Positions 53,065 through 62,887 are shown, counted from the first letter of the stretch. The stretch is DNA of 64,000 nt from Bacteroidales bacterium (GCA_023667095.1 JAMPAT010000004.1:62001-126000); one strand, 5' to 3'. Notes: generated from the letters alone by a model not told the origin. Program-made: numbers and translations.

Positions 53065-54582
53065 ATGAAAGGGATATATTATATGTTGGTATCAGGCATA
53101 TTGCTTCTGGCAGGGACGGTTGCGGCGGCAGAAGCTGGAAGGGAACGTATGCGCCTGGACGGGAAATGGCACAGCACATTCGGGGACTGCAGTCTTCCTG
53201 GGATTCCGGAGAAGGCCGCAGGGCAGCATCACAGGAGGGGGAGGCAATGGATAATGTACCACAGGACTGTAAATGTGCCGTCTTCATTTGCCGGACGCCG
53301 TCTCCGTCTTGTCCTTGAACGTGCAGGGGAGACTACCCTCTGGGTAGATGGGGACAGTATCGGGAGTTTCAGCCATCCTGCATTGCCACATATATATGAA
53401 CTGCCTCCTCTGGCCGGGAACAAGGCTGAGGTTTCCCTGAAGGCGAGTGACGGAATATATGGAAATATGTATCTTGAAGCATATGATTCCACATATATTT
53501 CCGATGTTGTTGTCGAGCCTGATGCAGAGTCATGCTATGCCGATGTAAAGGTCTCTGTCGAATCCGTGCGTGCAGGCAAGGCGCATCTTCGTCTCTGTGT
53601 AAATCCTGCAGGGACAGGCGACAGGGATGCAAAGGGAAGTGTACAGTATGAAGTAAGCCTGGCCAAGGGCAGCAATGAGTTCAGATACAGGATGGAAGTC
53701 GCAGATCCAGTCTCACTGTGGAGCGAATTCCATCCTGACATGTACCGTCTTGATGCAAGCCTGACGGCAATGGACTGCTCTGACAGGGCTGAATGTGTTT
53801 TTGCAGTCAGGGATTTGACAGTTGAAAACGGCTACATGTCTGTGAACGGCAACCGTGTGTTCCTGCGTGGTGTAAAATATGCCGGAGCAGCGGGAGAGGG
53901 ACGGAGACAGATGAAGGAATGGTGGTGGAGGATGCTTTTCTCCAGAGCTGCTGAAAAAGGTATAAATTATTGGCAGGTATGTTCATATAGCCTGCCTGAA
54001 GAAGCTTTTGCCGCTGCAGATGCCGAGGGTGTATTTATCAGTTCAGATGATGCTTCCATCGGGCACAGGCATCCATCGTATATAGGCTGCATGGACGGTA
54101 TAGAGCTCGTCTGGATAGGAAGAAAGGACAATGCTGAAAACTATATGGAGGATATTGATGCCGCAATGGGTGAGGACTGCGGAGGCTTTCTGCTTCCTGA
54201 CGCTGAGTCTTGTACATCGGAGATAGCTGCATTGAAGCCGATTGCATATTATGGGAAACAGCTGCTGACACAGGGGGATACCCTTAATGTAAAGGTCTGT
54301 GTCGCCAACTATACCGAGACTGACTGGAGCGGCCAGGTTGAGTGGTCAGTTGCCGCGGATGAACTGCTGCCGGCCACAAAGGAAACCCTGCCTGTTTTCA
54401 GCGGACGCATTGACAGTACTGTTCCACAAGGGCATACAGAACAGGCAGGACGTGTATTCCTGCCTGTTTCAATGCTTGGACTCAAGGAGGGTGAAACCTG
54501 CCGCCTGACGCTCACGCTTTCTATCGGTGAGCATAAGTCCATATATGTCTTCCGTGCCGGAAGCCAGCCTCATTTCCTATAA
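53065..54582 (+). CDS. Exported GH2-like protein with reduced barrel region
   Basis: 505 residues with a signal peptide (MLVSGILLLAGTVAAAEA). The order of parts resembles a glycoside hydrolase family 2 enzyme: jelly-roll sugar-binding domain (RQWIMYHRTVNVPSSFAGRR, TTLWVDGDSIGSF), immunoglobulin-like domain (to about 245), and the barrel opening GYMSVNGNRVFLRGVKYAG. The barrel then is only about 110 residues and I see no acid/base NE or nucleophile Glu in the expected places. An extra beta domain closes the protein. Likely a catalytically inactive or divergent carbohydrate-binding protein. Its stop codon overlaps that of the convergent nuclease gene. Confidence 0.75.
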   Translation: MKGIYYMLVSGILLLAGTVAAAEAGRERMRLDGKWHSTFGDCSLPGIPEKAAGQHHRRGRQWIMYHRTVNVPSSFAGRRLRLVLERAGETTLWVDGDSIGSFSHPALPHIYELPPLAGNKAEVSLKASDGIYGNMYLEAYDSTYISDVVVEPDAESCYADVKVSVESVRAGKAHLRLCVNPAGTGDRDAKGSVQYEVSLAKGSNEFRYRMEVADPVSLWSEFHPDMYRLDASLTAMDCSDRAECVFAVRDLTVENGYMSVNGNRVFLRGVKYAGAAGEGRRQMKEWWWRMLFSRAAEKGINYWQVCSYSLPEEAFAAADAEGVFISSDDASIGHRHPSYIGCMDGIELVWIGRKDNAENYMEDIDAAMGEDCGGFLLPDAESCTSEIAALKPIAYYGKQLLTQGDTLNVKVCVANYTETDWSGQVEWSVAADELLPATKETLPVFSGRIDSTVPQGHTEQAGRVFLPVSMLGLKEGETCRLTLTLSIGEHKSIYVFRAGSQPHFL

Positions 54583-56217
54583 CCCCCAGTCAGAGGCATT
54601 GTAGCTGTCTTTAGGGGCTTGCGGTACATTTGCGAAATATGTGAACCCAGTAATCTTTTCAAGGTCTGACACAGACATCAGGTCCTGTGAACTTACGGAT
54701 ACCTTTGTCGGCGTGTTGTGGCTCCTGACGAATGCTGCGCACTTGATTTCCGATGCTGAGCATTTGGACAGGGGCTTTCCGCTGTTGCCGGACTTGGTCC
54801 TCATCAGGATATAGTAGAACATTGTCGGCCTTGAGACATCGCTGCGTCCTCCGAATGAAATCTTTGCCGGGCTGTCGGAATATCCACGTCTGTCAGTGTA
54901 CTGGTCGAAATACGTCCCGACGACAACGTACAGGGTATCAGAGCATACCTGTCCGTCAACCCAGTCTTCAAGGGTGTTCCATCCACCTCCTCCGGTATTG
55001 AATGTGGATGATCTCTGTGGAGCAATATTGCTGTAGTAGAATACCTGTCTGTTGGTCCCATCTGAACAGATGCGCTCGGCAGAACCGAGCATGTGCCCCT
55101 TGTTGCATCCTCCTCCTGTGGATTTGCTGCTGTACTGTATTGATGACGGGATTTCAGGGTCAGCCTTGTAGGCATCTGTCCTGTTGCAGCCCTTTGTCTC
55201 ATACATCTTATGCCTCGGGGCTGCAACCCATACCGGACAATGGTGCTTTGCGCTGAAGCAGACAGTGTAGTTGCGGGCCGGCTTTCCGTTAGGGCCTTTC
55301 TCGGGGCCTGCGCATATATGGTGCGCGAAATAGATGTCCGGATCTGAGCTGTCCGTAGTGTATTTCCCGTTGCTGCTTACATTCATTATAGGAAGCTCGT
55401 ACCATCCATATTTCGCATTGTTCGGAAGCGGCTCGTAGTCTCCTGGCCCATCAGGATCAGGCTTGTCCGGGTCAACAGGATCAACAGGGTCAACGGGATC
55501 GGTCGGGTCCACAGGGCCAGGGTTGTCTGGGCCTGTCCCGCTGCCAGGCTTGCCGTCAGATACGCTTCTTCTGTACAGTGTCAGGACTTTCTGTGATGAC
55601 GTGTAGCAGGCGAACCTTGGAGCAGATGCGTTCCATTGCAGTTCCCTGCCAGTTGAAGACATCGGACTCAGGCTTGCGTGTGTGCCGTATGATATCTCCC
55701 AATGGAACTCCTTGTCAGAGACAGACGGCGCTTCATCGCTCCTGCTCAATGAGTTCTTGCTTCCCGAATATCCTATATAGCCTACATTGGAGACATAGAT
55801 TGTATATCCTGTTCCGTCTTGTGAGAATATAGCCTTGCATTTGTCACCCTCTTCAGACGGGATGCCTTCCTCTGTCATGGCCGGCATGAGGTCTGTACGG
55901 CTCTGTCCATATTTTGAATCGTCCCAGGAATCGAATGCCGTTATGCCGGATGATGATGTATATGCTATGATGTAGTCCCCCTCCCAGCTTTCCGGCTGTG
56001 ACGTGACTTCCATGTAATAAAATGTTTTCTGAGTGGCCCCCCCTGGATTGTCGGGATCCGGATTTTCCGGGTTGTCTGGATCTGGCTTGTCAGGATTCTC
56101 CGGGTCAGGATTCTCTATTTCTCCCTTGTTGTCTTCCGGAAGTTCCGGCCCTGCTTCTTCACATCCTGCAATCATTGCCAATGAGGCCATGATTGATAGA
56201 AAATAATTGAATCTCAT
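54577..56217 (-). CDS. DNA/RNA non-specific endonuclease (NUC1 family) lipoprotein
   Basis: 546 residues from ATG 56217. Lipobox MIAGC (Cys19). Then a Pro/Asp/Asn-rich linker (about 30-60), a beta domain, a second linker of repeated VDP/DPD units (about 225-260), and the nuclease domain. Its catalytic stretch is NKGHMLGSAER, where the classic DRGH has Asn-Lys; the His is kept. FYYSNIAPQ with the metal-binding Asn, and WNTLEDWV follow. Envelope-tethered nuclease for nutrient DNA or defence; both linkers probably space the domain from the membrane. Longer in-frame starts precede the promoter. Confidence 0.87.
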   Translation of the reverse strand: MRFNYFLSIMASLAMIAGCEEAGPELPEDNKGEIENPDPENPDKPDPDNPENPDPDNPGGATQKTFYYMEVTSQPESWEGDYIIAYTSSSGITAFDSWDDSKYGQSRTDLMPAMTEEGIPSEEGDKCKAIFSQDGTGYTIYVSNVGYIGYSGSKNSLSRSDEAPSVSDKEFHWEISYGTHASLSPMSSTGRELQWNASAPRFACYTSSQKVLTLYRRSVSDGKPGSGTGPDNPGPVDPTDPVDPVDPVDPDKPDPDGPGDYEPLPNNAKYGWYELPIMNVSSNGKYTTDSSDPDIYFAHHICAGPEKGPNGKPARNYTVCFSAKHHCPVWVAAPRHKMYETKGCNRTDAYKADPEIPSSIQYSSKSTGGGCNKGHMLGSAERICSDGTNRQVFYYSNIAPQRSSTFNTGGGGWNTLEDWVDGQVCSDTLYVVVGTYFDQYTDRRGYSDSPAKISFGGRSDVSRPTMFYYILMRTKSGNSGKPLSKCSASEIKCAAFVRSHNTPTKVSVSSQDLMSVSDLEKITGFTYFANVPQAPKDSYNASDWGL

Positions 56218-56260
56218 GCTTTTTCTTGTTATTATCTCTTCAATAATATTCTTCGGGAAA

Positions 56261-56292
56261 CAAAAATACAAAATTATCATTATCTTTGCAAA
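56261..56292. promoter_or_regulatory. Overlapping divergent promoters for the nuclease and ridA
   Basis: Minus strand: TTTG (56292-56289), 20-bp spacer, TATTTTTG (56268-56261), a near-complete promoter for the nuclease gene. Plus strand: TATCTTTG (56281-56288) for ridA. The elements interlock. Confidence 0.65.
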
Positions 56293-56369
56293 ATTGTGCG
56301 CCTGCTCCTGGAACGTTCCGGACGGCCTGGGAGATGCCAGGACATATTGTACCACCTAAATTTTAGAAG

Positions 56370-56744
56370 ATGAAAAAGATAATCGCTACCGAAAATGCAC
56401 CTAAGGCCGTAGGGCCATATTCACAGGCTGTAGAAGTCAATGGAACACTCTATGTGTCAGGGCAGATCCCTGTCGTACCGGCTGACGGGAGCATCCCAGG
56501 GACCATTGAGGAGCAGACACACCAGTCATTGAAGAATATAGGTGCCATCCTTTCAGAGGCTGGACTTTCCTATGGCAGCATCGTGAAGACTACAGTGCTT
56601 CTTGATGATATTGCAAATTTCAAGGCCATGAATGAGGTCTATGCGGAGTATTTTACCGGTGACAAGCCTGCAAGGGCATGCTACCAGGTTGCAGCACTTC
56701 CACTTGGCGTAAAAGTCGAGATCGAAGCTGTAGCTGTCAGGTAG
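56370..56744 (+). CDS. ridA: RidA family enamine/imine deaminase
   Basis: 124 residues, MKKIIATENAPKAVGPYSQA at the start. The invariant Arg lies in PARACYQVAALPLGVKVEIEAVA. Hydrolyses reactive 2-aminoacrylate made by PLP enzymes. First gene of a plus-strand run; the next gene begins 6 nt later. Confidence 0.95.
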   Translation: MKKIIATENAPKAVGPYSQAVEVNGTLYVSGQIPVVPADGSIPGTIEEQTHQSLKNIGAILSEAGLSYGSIVKTTVLLDDIANFKAMNEVYAEYFTGDKPARACYQVAALPLGVKVEIEAVAVR

Positions 56745-56750
56745 CCTGTC

Positions 56751-59036
56751 ATGGACAGAAAGACAATCTCCGTCCTTATTTCTGCCATATTTATTCTTGC
56801 AACAGGGGTAGGCGTGGCAGTATATTTCCTGTATTCCGGTATCCCTGCAGGAAAGTCTGGGACGGAAAACATGGAGGTCGTGTCAAGCAGCCGCGGAGGG
56901 CTTTTCTGTGCGGTGCCTGCAGATGCCTCTTCTGTAATGTATTTTAATGAGCTGCAGACTCTTGCCCAGACTTTGTCCGGAGAAGGGTCTGCAGTCGGCT
57001 TTTTTGATGACGGAGTGTTCGGGAGGTTCCTTGATTCCCTCTGCCTTAAGATTGCGTCAGGGGAGATGCCCTCAATGAAAGATGCCAGGTCTGTTGTCTC
57101 ATGGCATTATGACGGGAAACTGTCCCCGCTTCTGGTTATAGATGCTGCCAAGGCAGGGAGTACCTTGCCTGAAGATTTCTATGCAGTGAGGAAAGTTGCG
57201 GAGCAGGCAGGGCTGTTCTCTTCCGCCCTGGACTGCTCGAAGCTTGCAGAGAAGGGGACTTATCTTGAGAGGCGCAATATACTTCTTGTCTCCACTTCGG
57301 ATGTTATACTGAAGTCTTCCGGGAGACATATTTCGCAAGGCATATCAGTGCTTGACCAGAAAGGTTTCTGCGAGGCACAGGCTGCTGTCCGTGGCGGGAA
57401 AGGGCAGCTGTATATATTGAACGGCAGCATGTCAAAGCTGTTCGCAGCCGTCATGAATCCTGAATACCGGAAATATGCTGAATTTTTCCGCAGGCTCTCC
57501 ACATGGATGGCCTTCTCTTTCGACAATGTTGGCCTGGAGCATCTGTTCATGTCCGGGACATCAGTATATGGCAGAGGGAATGAAGAGTTCATGAATGTAC
57601 TGGGTGAAGTTCCGTCAGCTTCATCCACCGTAGCCTGTGTACTTCCGTCATATACAGTTTCAGCATTTTCGCTCCCTGTTTCCTGCATTTCCGCATCTGT
57701 GGCTGCGTATGAGAAATTTGCCGACACGGGAATCGGCAAGGCAAAGTATGATGCAATTGCTGACGCACTTTGCAAAAGGACCGGCATTTCACCTGTAAAA
57801 TGGGCTGAACTTATTGACTTGAAAGAGGTTGCTGTCGCATCTTTCCGTGTCGGCCAGTCATTGGAGAATGTGCTGCTGATAAAGACTGGCAAGCCGGATC
57901 CGGGCATACTTTTCAAAGGTATGGACATCGCACTGGACAAGAATTATGTGCCTGCTGTACATGATTTTGAGTACCAGGGCTTTGCTTCATCCCTTTTCGG
58001 CTCGCTTTTTTCAGTCCCGGATGAATCGGAATTTACATTCATCGATGGATGGATTATTGCCGGAAGCCAGGCGGCAATCAGGGAGTATGTGAACGGGCAT
58101 GTGCTTGAAAGGCGTCTTTCCGAATATATGTCAGATGTCTCATTGGCCGGCAGAATTGACGGAAAAAACATTAATTTCCTTGCATATATCTCAATGACAG
58201 AGGAACCGGGACTTCTGGACAGGGTCTTCCGCAGACAATATGCGGAGAAGCTCAAGACTTCATTCGGGCCTGTGGCATTTGCCCCTGCTGTCTTTAAGGC
58301 AGGATATTCAAAAGGGACGTCCTGGCTTTCGTTCACACTTGACAGGAGCTCCGTTGCAATGGACGAGGCCCATGTGGCTGAGATTGACGATATGGTCAAT
58401 ATACCGAAGGGACCATTCAGCGTGAAGAATTCAGGGACAGGGAAGATGAACACTTTCAGCCAGCAGGATGACATGTCGCTCTGCCTTGCCGATGAAAGCG
58501 GAAAGGCACTCTGGACGGTGGCATTCAAGACACCTTTGTGCGGAAATGCCTCGACTATAGACTATTTTGCAAACGGCAAGCTTCAGATCCTGTTCGCATC
58601 AGGCTCGAGTCTCTATCTGATAGACCGTCTCGGGCGTTTTGTGAAGCCTTTTCCTGTCAATCTTGGCAAGGATATCCTTTTGGGGCCGGATGTATATGAT
58701 TTCAACGGGACAGGGAAATACAATGCAATGGTACTGCATAAGGACAATACAGTCGATATGTATAATCTCCAGGGCAGGAAGCCTGCAAGCTGGAAAGGCA
58801 TTTCATGCAAGGAGAGCATAAAGGGTCTTCCGGAGATGATCAAGGTTTCAGGCAAGACATATTGGGTGGTCAGGACATCGTTGCAGACCCTGCTGTATCC
58901 GTTCTATGGAGGTGTCCCCCTTACCTTGTATGAAGGGGACAGGAGAATCCGTCCTGACAGTGCCGTCAAGCCTGTGCAGGGTGGTGTGGAAGTTACAAGA
59001 TACGATGGAAAGAAAACAACAATAGATTTAAAATAA
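56751..59036 (+). CDS. Membrane-anchored protein with PQQ-like propeller C terminus, unrecognised
   Basis: 761 residues. One N-terminal membrane anchor (ISVLISAIFILATGVGVAVYFL) and a large periplasmic part. Residues about 50-500 contain no motif I recognise. The last 200 residues have propeller-like repeats (SGKALWTVAFKTPL, GSSLYLIDRLGRFV, DFNGTGKYNAMVLHKDN, DMYNLQGRKPA). Six nt after ridA and 16 nt before the acyl-CoA synthetase, so co-transcribed. A scaffold or sensor role is guesswork. Confidence 0.75.
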   Translation: MDRKTISVLISAIFILATGVGVAVYFLYSGIPAGKSGTENMEVVSSSRGGLFCAVPADASSVMYFNELQTLAQTLSGEGSAVGFFDDGVFGRFLDSLCLKIASGEMPSMKDARSVVSWHYDGKLSPLLVIDAAKAGSTLPEDFYAVRKVAEQAGLFSSALDCSKLAEKGTYLERRNILLVSTSDVILKSSGRHISQGISVLDQKGFCEAQAAVRGGKGQLYILNGSMSKLFAAVMNPEYRKYAEFFRRLSTWMAFSFDNVGLEHLFMSGTSVYGRGNEEFMNVLGEVPSASSTVACVLPSYTVSAFSLPVSCISASVAAYEKFADTGIGKAKYDAIADALCKRTGISPVKWAELIDLKEVAVASFRVGQSLENVLLIKTGKPDPGILFKGMDIALDKNYVPAVHDFEYQGFASSLFGSLFSVPDESEFTFIDGWIIAGSQAAIREYVNGHVLERRLSEYMSDVSLAGRIDGKNINFLAYISMTEEPGLLDRVFRRQYAEKLKTSFGPVAFAPAVFKAGYSKGTSWLSFTLDRSSVAMDEAHVAEIDDMVNIPKGPFSVKNSGTGKMNTFSQQDDMSLCLADESGKALWTVAFKTPLCGNASTIDYFANGKLQILFASGSSLYLIDRLGRFVKPFPVNLGKDILLGPDVYDFNGTGKYNAMVLHKDNTVDMYNLQGRKPASWKGISCKESIKGLPEMIKVSGKTYWVVRTSLQTLLYPFYGGVPLTLYEGDRRIRPDSAVKPVQGGVEVTRYDGKKTTIDLK

Positions 59037-59052
59037 GATTTTTAGCAATACT

Positions 59053-60711
59053 ATGGAATTTCAGTCAGTTAATAAGCTTTATGAAAAAAGCATCAGGGAG
59101 AATTGGGACCGTCCGGCCCTCTCCAATTACCAGGGGGTGACACTGCATTACAGGGATGTTGCCCGCAGGATAGCAAAAATGCATATAATATATGAACATT
59201 GCGGCATAGTAAAAGGTGACAAGATTGCCATCTGTTCACGCAACCAGGCAAACTGGGGGGTGTCATTCCTGTCTGCTTTGACATACGGGGCTGTCCCAGT
59301 GCCGATCCTGCATGAATTCAAGCCGGGAAACGTGCATCACCTTGTCAATCATTCGGAGGCAAAGATCCTTTTTGTTGATGATGTTGTCTGGGAGGGACTT
59401 ACAGAGAATGAAATGCCTAACCTGAGTGCTGTCGTCCAGATAAATACATTCTCTCTCCTGTATGCCAGGACTGAGGAAATCAGGACAGTGAGGGAGCATC
59501 TGAATGAACTTTTCGGAAAGAAATACCCGATGAACTTCACTCCTGATTGCCTTGACTATTATGAGGATACAGCTGATGAACTTGCTCTTATAAACTACAC
59601 TTCCGGTACTTCAGGATTCTCAAAGGGAGTCATGATTCCATACAGGGCCCTGTGGTCAAACATCATGTTTGCAAAGGAAGTGCTCCCTATGCTGAACAAT
59701 ACCTCAAATGTGGTCGCGATGCTTCCTTCTGCACACATGTACGGAATGATGTTCGAACTTCTGTTTGAACTCACCATAGGTACGCATGTGCATTTCCTCA
59801 CAAGGGTTCCAAGCCCTAAGATTATAATGCAGGCACTTGCGGAGGTCAAGCCGGATATCGTCATTGCTGTTCCTCTCATCATAGAGAAAGTCTACAAGAG
59901 CAAGCTGAAACCGGTACTTGAGAAGAACGGTATCAAGTTCATGATGAAGCTTCCGCTTCTTGACCAGGTGATACAGAAAAAGATTTTGAATGAGCTGGTT
60001 GCTGCATTTGGAGGCAGATTTGAGGAGGTCATAATCGGAGGTGCTGCGTTTAACCGTGAGGTGGAGTCGTTCTTCAAGAAAATAAATTTCCCTTATACTG
60101 TTGGCTACGGCATGACAGAATGTGCCCCTATCCTTGCGTATGATGACTGGAAGACTACAAAGGAGTTCTCATGCGGAAAGGCAGCTCCGAGGATGGAAAT
60201 CAAGATAGATTCTGAAGATCCGGTGAATGTACCTGGTGAGGTCCTTGTCAAGGGTGCCAATGTGTTCCTTGGATATTACAAGAACGAGGAGGCTACCAAT
60301 GCTGTCTTTACTGAAGATGGCTGGTTCCGTACAGGTGACATGGGAGTGATTGACGAGGATGGCTATCTATTCCTGCGCGGACGCTCAAAATGCATGATTC
60401 TCGGCCCTTCAGGCCAGAACATATATCCGGAGGAAATAGAATGTGTCACCAATAATATGCCATACGTTATTGATTCACTTGTGATTGAGGACGAAGGGGC
60501 ATTGACTGCGCTCATCTATCCTGATTTCCACCAGGGAGAAGTTGACGGGCTTGACCGTGATGCGCTTGAAAAACATCTGGCCAACTCTCTTGTCGAAGCA
60601 AATAAGGAACTTCCAAACTATGCAAGAATCAAGAAGATAGAAATTCTTCCTGAAGATTTCGAGAGGACCCCGAAGAGGAGTATCAAGCGTTATCTGTACC
60701 AGAGGAACTAA
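59053..60711 (+). CDS. AMP-forming acyl-CoA synthetase (long-chain type)
   Basis: 552 residues of the ANL superfamily. The P-loop is NYTSGTSGFSKGVMIP, then GYGMTECAP and the hinge region FRTGDMG; the C-terminal catalytic Lys lies in RTPKRSIKRYLY-type tail. It activates fatty acids for lipid synthesis or breakdown; the length suits long-chain fatty acid ligases of Bacteroidales. Start is ATG 59053 (MEFQSVNKLYEKS). Confidence 0.92.
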   Translation: MEFQSVNKLYEKSIRENWDRPALSNYQGVTLHYRDVARRIAKMHIIYEHCGIVKGDKIAICSRNQANWGVSFLSALTYGAVPVPILHEFKPGNVHHLVNHSEAKILFVDDVVWEGLTENEMPNLSAVVQINTFSLLYARTEEIRTVREHLNELFGKKYPMNFTPDCLDYYEDTADELALINYTSGTSGFSKGVMIPYRALWSNIMFAKEVLPMLNNTSNVVAMLPSAHMYGMMFELLFELTIGTHVHFLTRVPSPKIIMQALAEVKPDIVIAVPLIIEKVYKSKLKPVLEKNGIKFMMKLPLLDQVIQKKILNELVAAFGGRFEEVIIGGAAFNREVESFFKKINFPYTVGYGMTECAPILAYDDWKTTKEFSCGKAAPRMEIKIDSEDPVNVPGEVLVKGANVFLGYYKNEEATNAVFTEDGWFRTGDMGVIDEDGYLFLRGRSKCMILGPSGQNIYPEEIECVTNNMPYVIDSLVIEDEGALTALIYPDFHQGEVDGLDRDALEKHLANSLVEANKELPNYARIKKIEILPEDFERTPKRSIKRYLYQRN

Positions 60712-60772
60712 GAATATGTCCAGGGCTTGATGATTTGACACAAACTTGATTTCAGGATAGCTATTATATATT

Positions 60773-61177
60773 ATGGAAAAGTTTGACCACAGCTACATGG
60801 ATATGGCTGCAATATGGGCAAGGAATTCATATTGCAGGAGACGCCAGGTCGGTGCACTCATAGTCAAGGACAGGATGATTATTTCTGACGGCTACAATGG
60901 TACGCCGTCCGGATTTGAGAATATCTGCGAGGATGAGAATGGGATTACCAAACCGTATGTCCTGCATGCCGAGGCAAATGCCATCACAAAAGTGGCCCAG
61001 TCCGGCAACAGCAGCAAGGATTCGACCTTGTATGTTACCGCGGCTCCGTGCATAGAATGTTCCAAACTTATAATCCAGGCCGGGATAAAGCGGGTGGTCT
61101 ACAGGGATGAATACCGTCTTACTGACGGTGTAGACCTGCTGCGCAAGGCAGGCATAGAAGTAGAAAAGGAAGATTAG
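60773..61177 (+). CDS. dCMP deaminase family protein (ComEB-like)
   Basis: 134 residues. Zinc motif HAEAN (His65, Glu67) and APCIEC (Cys93, Cys96). RRRQVGALIVKD and GYNGTPSGFENICED are typical of deoxycytidylate deaminases that supply dUMP for thymidylate synthesis. The stop codon is only 2 nt before the start of the protease gene. About 60 nt separate it from the synthetase. Confidence 0.93.
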   Translation: MEKFDHSYMDMAAIWARNSYCRRRQVGALIVKDRMIISDGYNGTPSGFENICEDENGITKPYVLHAEANAITKVAQSGNSSKDSTLYVTAAPCIECSKLIIQAGIKRVVYRDEYRLTDGVDLLRKAGIEVEKED

Positions 61178-61179
61178 AC

Positions 61180-62763
61180 ATGAAAAAGGAGAATAGTGCA
61201 TTGTGGGCTGCAATCCTTGGGGTTGCAATCGGTGTCCTGGTGGCATCGCTGGCATTCAGCCTGAAGGGCAGCAGGAAACTTGACGGAGACTACAGCAGCT
61301 GGCGTAAACTGAACCTGATTCTGCAGGAGATCGAAAAGAACTATGTTGATACGATTGACATCAAGGGAATGACAGATGCAGCTGTCGAAGCTGCCCTTGA
61401 GAAACTGGATCCGCATTCCATATATCTGCCTCCTGTCCAGCTTGAGGCATCGGAGACTGAACTTGCCGGCAATTTCGAAGGGATCGGGATACAGTTCAAT
61501 GTACCGAATGACACCGCAGTTGTACTCAGTGTCATACCTGGAGGACCGTCAGAAAGGGCGGGCCTGAAGTCAGGAGACCGTATAATCAAGGTAGATGACA
61601 GGAATATAGCAGGTGTAAAGACTCCGCAGGATTCAATGGTAAGGCTGATGAAAGGCCCTTCCGGTTCAAAGGTCGGCGTTACCGTCCTGAGACAGTCTTC
61701 CATCATCCCCTTTGAGATAATACGTGACAAGATTCCTGTGAACAGCGTTGATGCGGCATTCATGGTAAATGATACTACAGGGTATATCCGGCTGACAAAA
61801 TTCTCCCGCACCACATACCAGGAATTTGTAAAATCATATAGGAAGCTGCAGGATGACGGCATGAAGCGTCTCATCTTTGATCTCCGTGACAATAACGGTG
61901 GATATCTGGACCAGGCCTTGCTCCTTTGCAATGAGTTTCTTGAGAAAGGTGACCTGATTGTCTATATGGAAGGGCTGCACCGTAAGAGGGAGGAGTTCCG
62001 TGCCGATGGAAGGGGGGCCCTGAAAGATATAGGGTTGTCGGTCCTGATAGGTGAGTCTTCTGCATCTTCAAGCGAGATATTCGCGGGTGCAATGCAGGAC
62101 AATGACAGGGGAGTGATAGTCGGACGCCGCTCATTCGGCAAAGGCCTTGTACAGGAGCCTGTAAACTTTACAGACGGTTCCGGCATAAGGATTACAGTGG
62201 CACGTTTCTACACTCCTGCGGGACGCTGTATCCAGAAGCCTTATTCACCTGACTATGCATACGATATATATGAGAGATATGCGCATGGAGAAATGACTGA
62301 GGCGGACAGTATCCGGATTGACAGGAGCGTGGAATACAATACTGCAGGAGGCAGGAAAGTCTATGGCGGAGGAGGAATCGTACCTGACATGTTTGTGCCT
62401 ATAGATACTACCAGGGCCACGAGGTTCTTCATTGACTGCAACAAGAAGGCAATCCAGATGAGGTTTGCTTCGTGGGCTTTCGACAAATACGGCTACAGGC
62501 TCTCACAGATTGATGACTTCTCACGTCTGGAGGCATATTTCAGGGAAATAGGGCTGGAGGCAAGGTTCCTTGACTTTGCGAAGTCAGAGGGCATAGTTCC
62601 AAAGGATGGGGAATGGATGGAGACTGCCCCATATATGATGCCGCAGGTGAATGCCCTGGTAGGACGCTATTCGAAGCTTGGGGACGAGGCTTTCTATCGT
62701 TTCTATCTTGATATTGACGAGACAATCAAGGCTGCGCTTGCTGCACCTTCTGTTGTTGAATGA
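61180..62763 (+). CDS. C-terminal processing protease (CtpA, S41)
   Basis: 527 residues. Membrane anchor (ALWAAILGVAIGVLVASLAF), then a PDZ domain (about 90-180, GIGIQFNV, GLKSGDRIIKVDD). Catalytic Ser296 (SSASSSEI) and Lys321 (FGKGLVQEP), 25 residues apart as in Prc. A C-terminal extension of about 150 residues follows. Cleaves exported proteins at their C terminus in the periplasm. Ends in a perfect terminator. Confidence 0.94.
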   Translation: MKKENSALWAAILGVAIGVLVASLAFSLKGSRKLDGDYSSWRKLNLILQEIEKNYVDTIDIKGMTDAAVEAALEKLDPHSIYLPPVQLEASETELAGNFEGIGIQFNVPNDTAVVLSVIPGGPSERAGLKSGDRIIKVDDRNIAGVKTPQDSMVRLMKGPSGSKVGVTVLRQSSIIPFEIIRDKIPVNSVDAAFMVNDTTGYIRLTKFSRTTYQEFVKSYRKLQDDGMKRLIFDLRDNNGGYLDQALLLCNEFLEKGDLIVYMEGLHRKREEFRADGRGALKDIGLSVLIGESSASSSEIFAGAMQDNDRGVIVGRRSFGKGLVQEPVNFTDGSGIRITVARFYTPAGRCIQKPYSPDYAYDIYERYAHGEMTEADSIRIDRSVEYNTAGGRKVYGGGGIVPDMFVPIDTTRATRFFIDCNKKAIQMRFASWAFDKYGYRLSQIDDFSRLEAYFREIGLEARFLDFAKSEGIVPKDGEWMETAPYMMPQVNALVGRYSKLGDEAFYRFYLDIDETIKAALAAPSVVE

Positions 62764-62768
62764 TTTTT

Positions 62769-62808
62769 TATATCCCGGCAAAATATTTTGCCGGGATATA
62801 TGTGTTTT
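62769..62808 (+). terminator. Strong terminator after the S41 protease gene
   Basis: TATCCCGGCAAAATA pairs with TATTTTGCCGGGATA (perfect), followed by T-rich sequence. Confidence 0.85.
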
Positions 62809-62823
62809 TAAATAAAAAAGAAT

Positions 62824-62831
62824 TATATTTG
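62824..62831 (+). promoter_or_regulatory. tRNA-Gly promoter -7 box
   Basis: TATATTTG, 56 bp before the tRNA. Confidence 0.45.
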
Positions 62832-62887
62832 CAGTCCTGTTCAGGTTTTACAGGCTTTGATTGACGGTCTTGTGCAATCATAGATTT

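Noticed and set aside
55440-56130. CRISPR-like short repeats
   Set aside because: They encode the Asp-Pro linkers of the nuclease lipoprotein; there are no spacers of even length and no cas genes. No CRISPR array is seen anywhere in the window.
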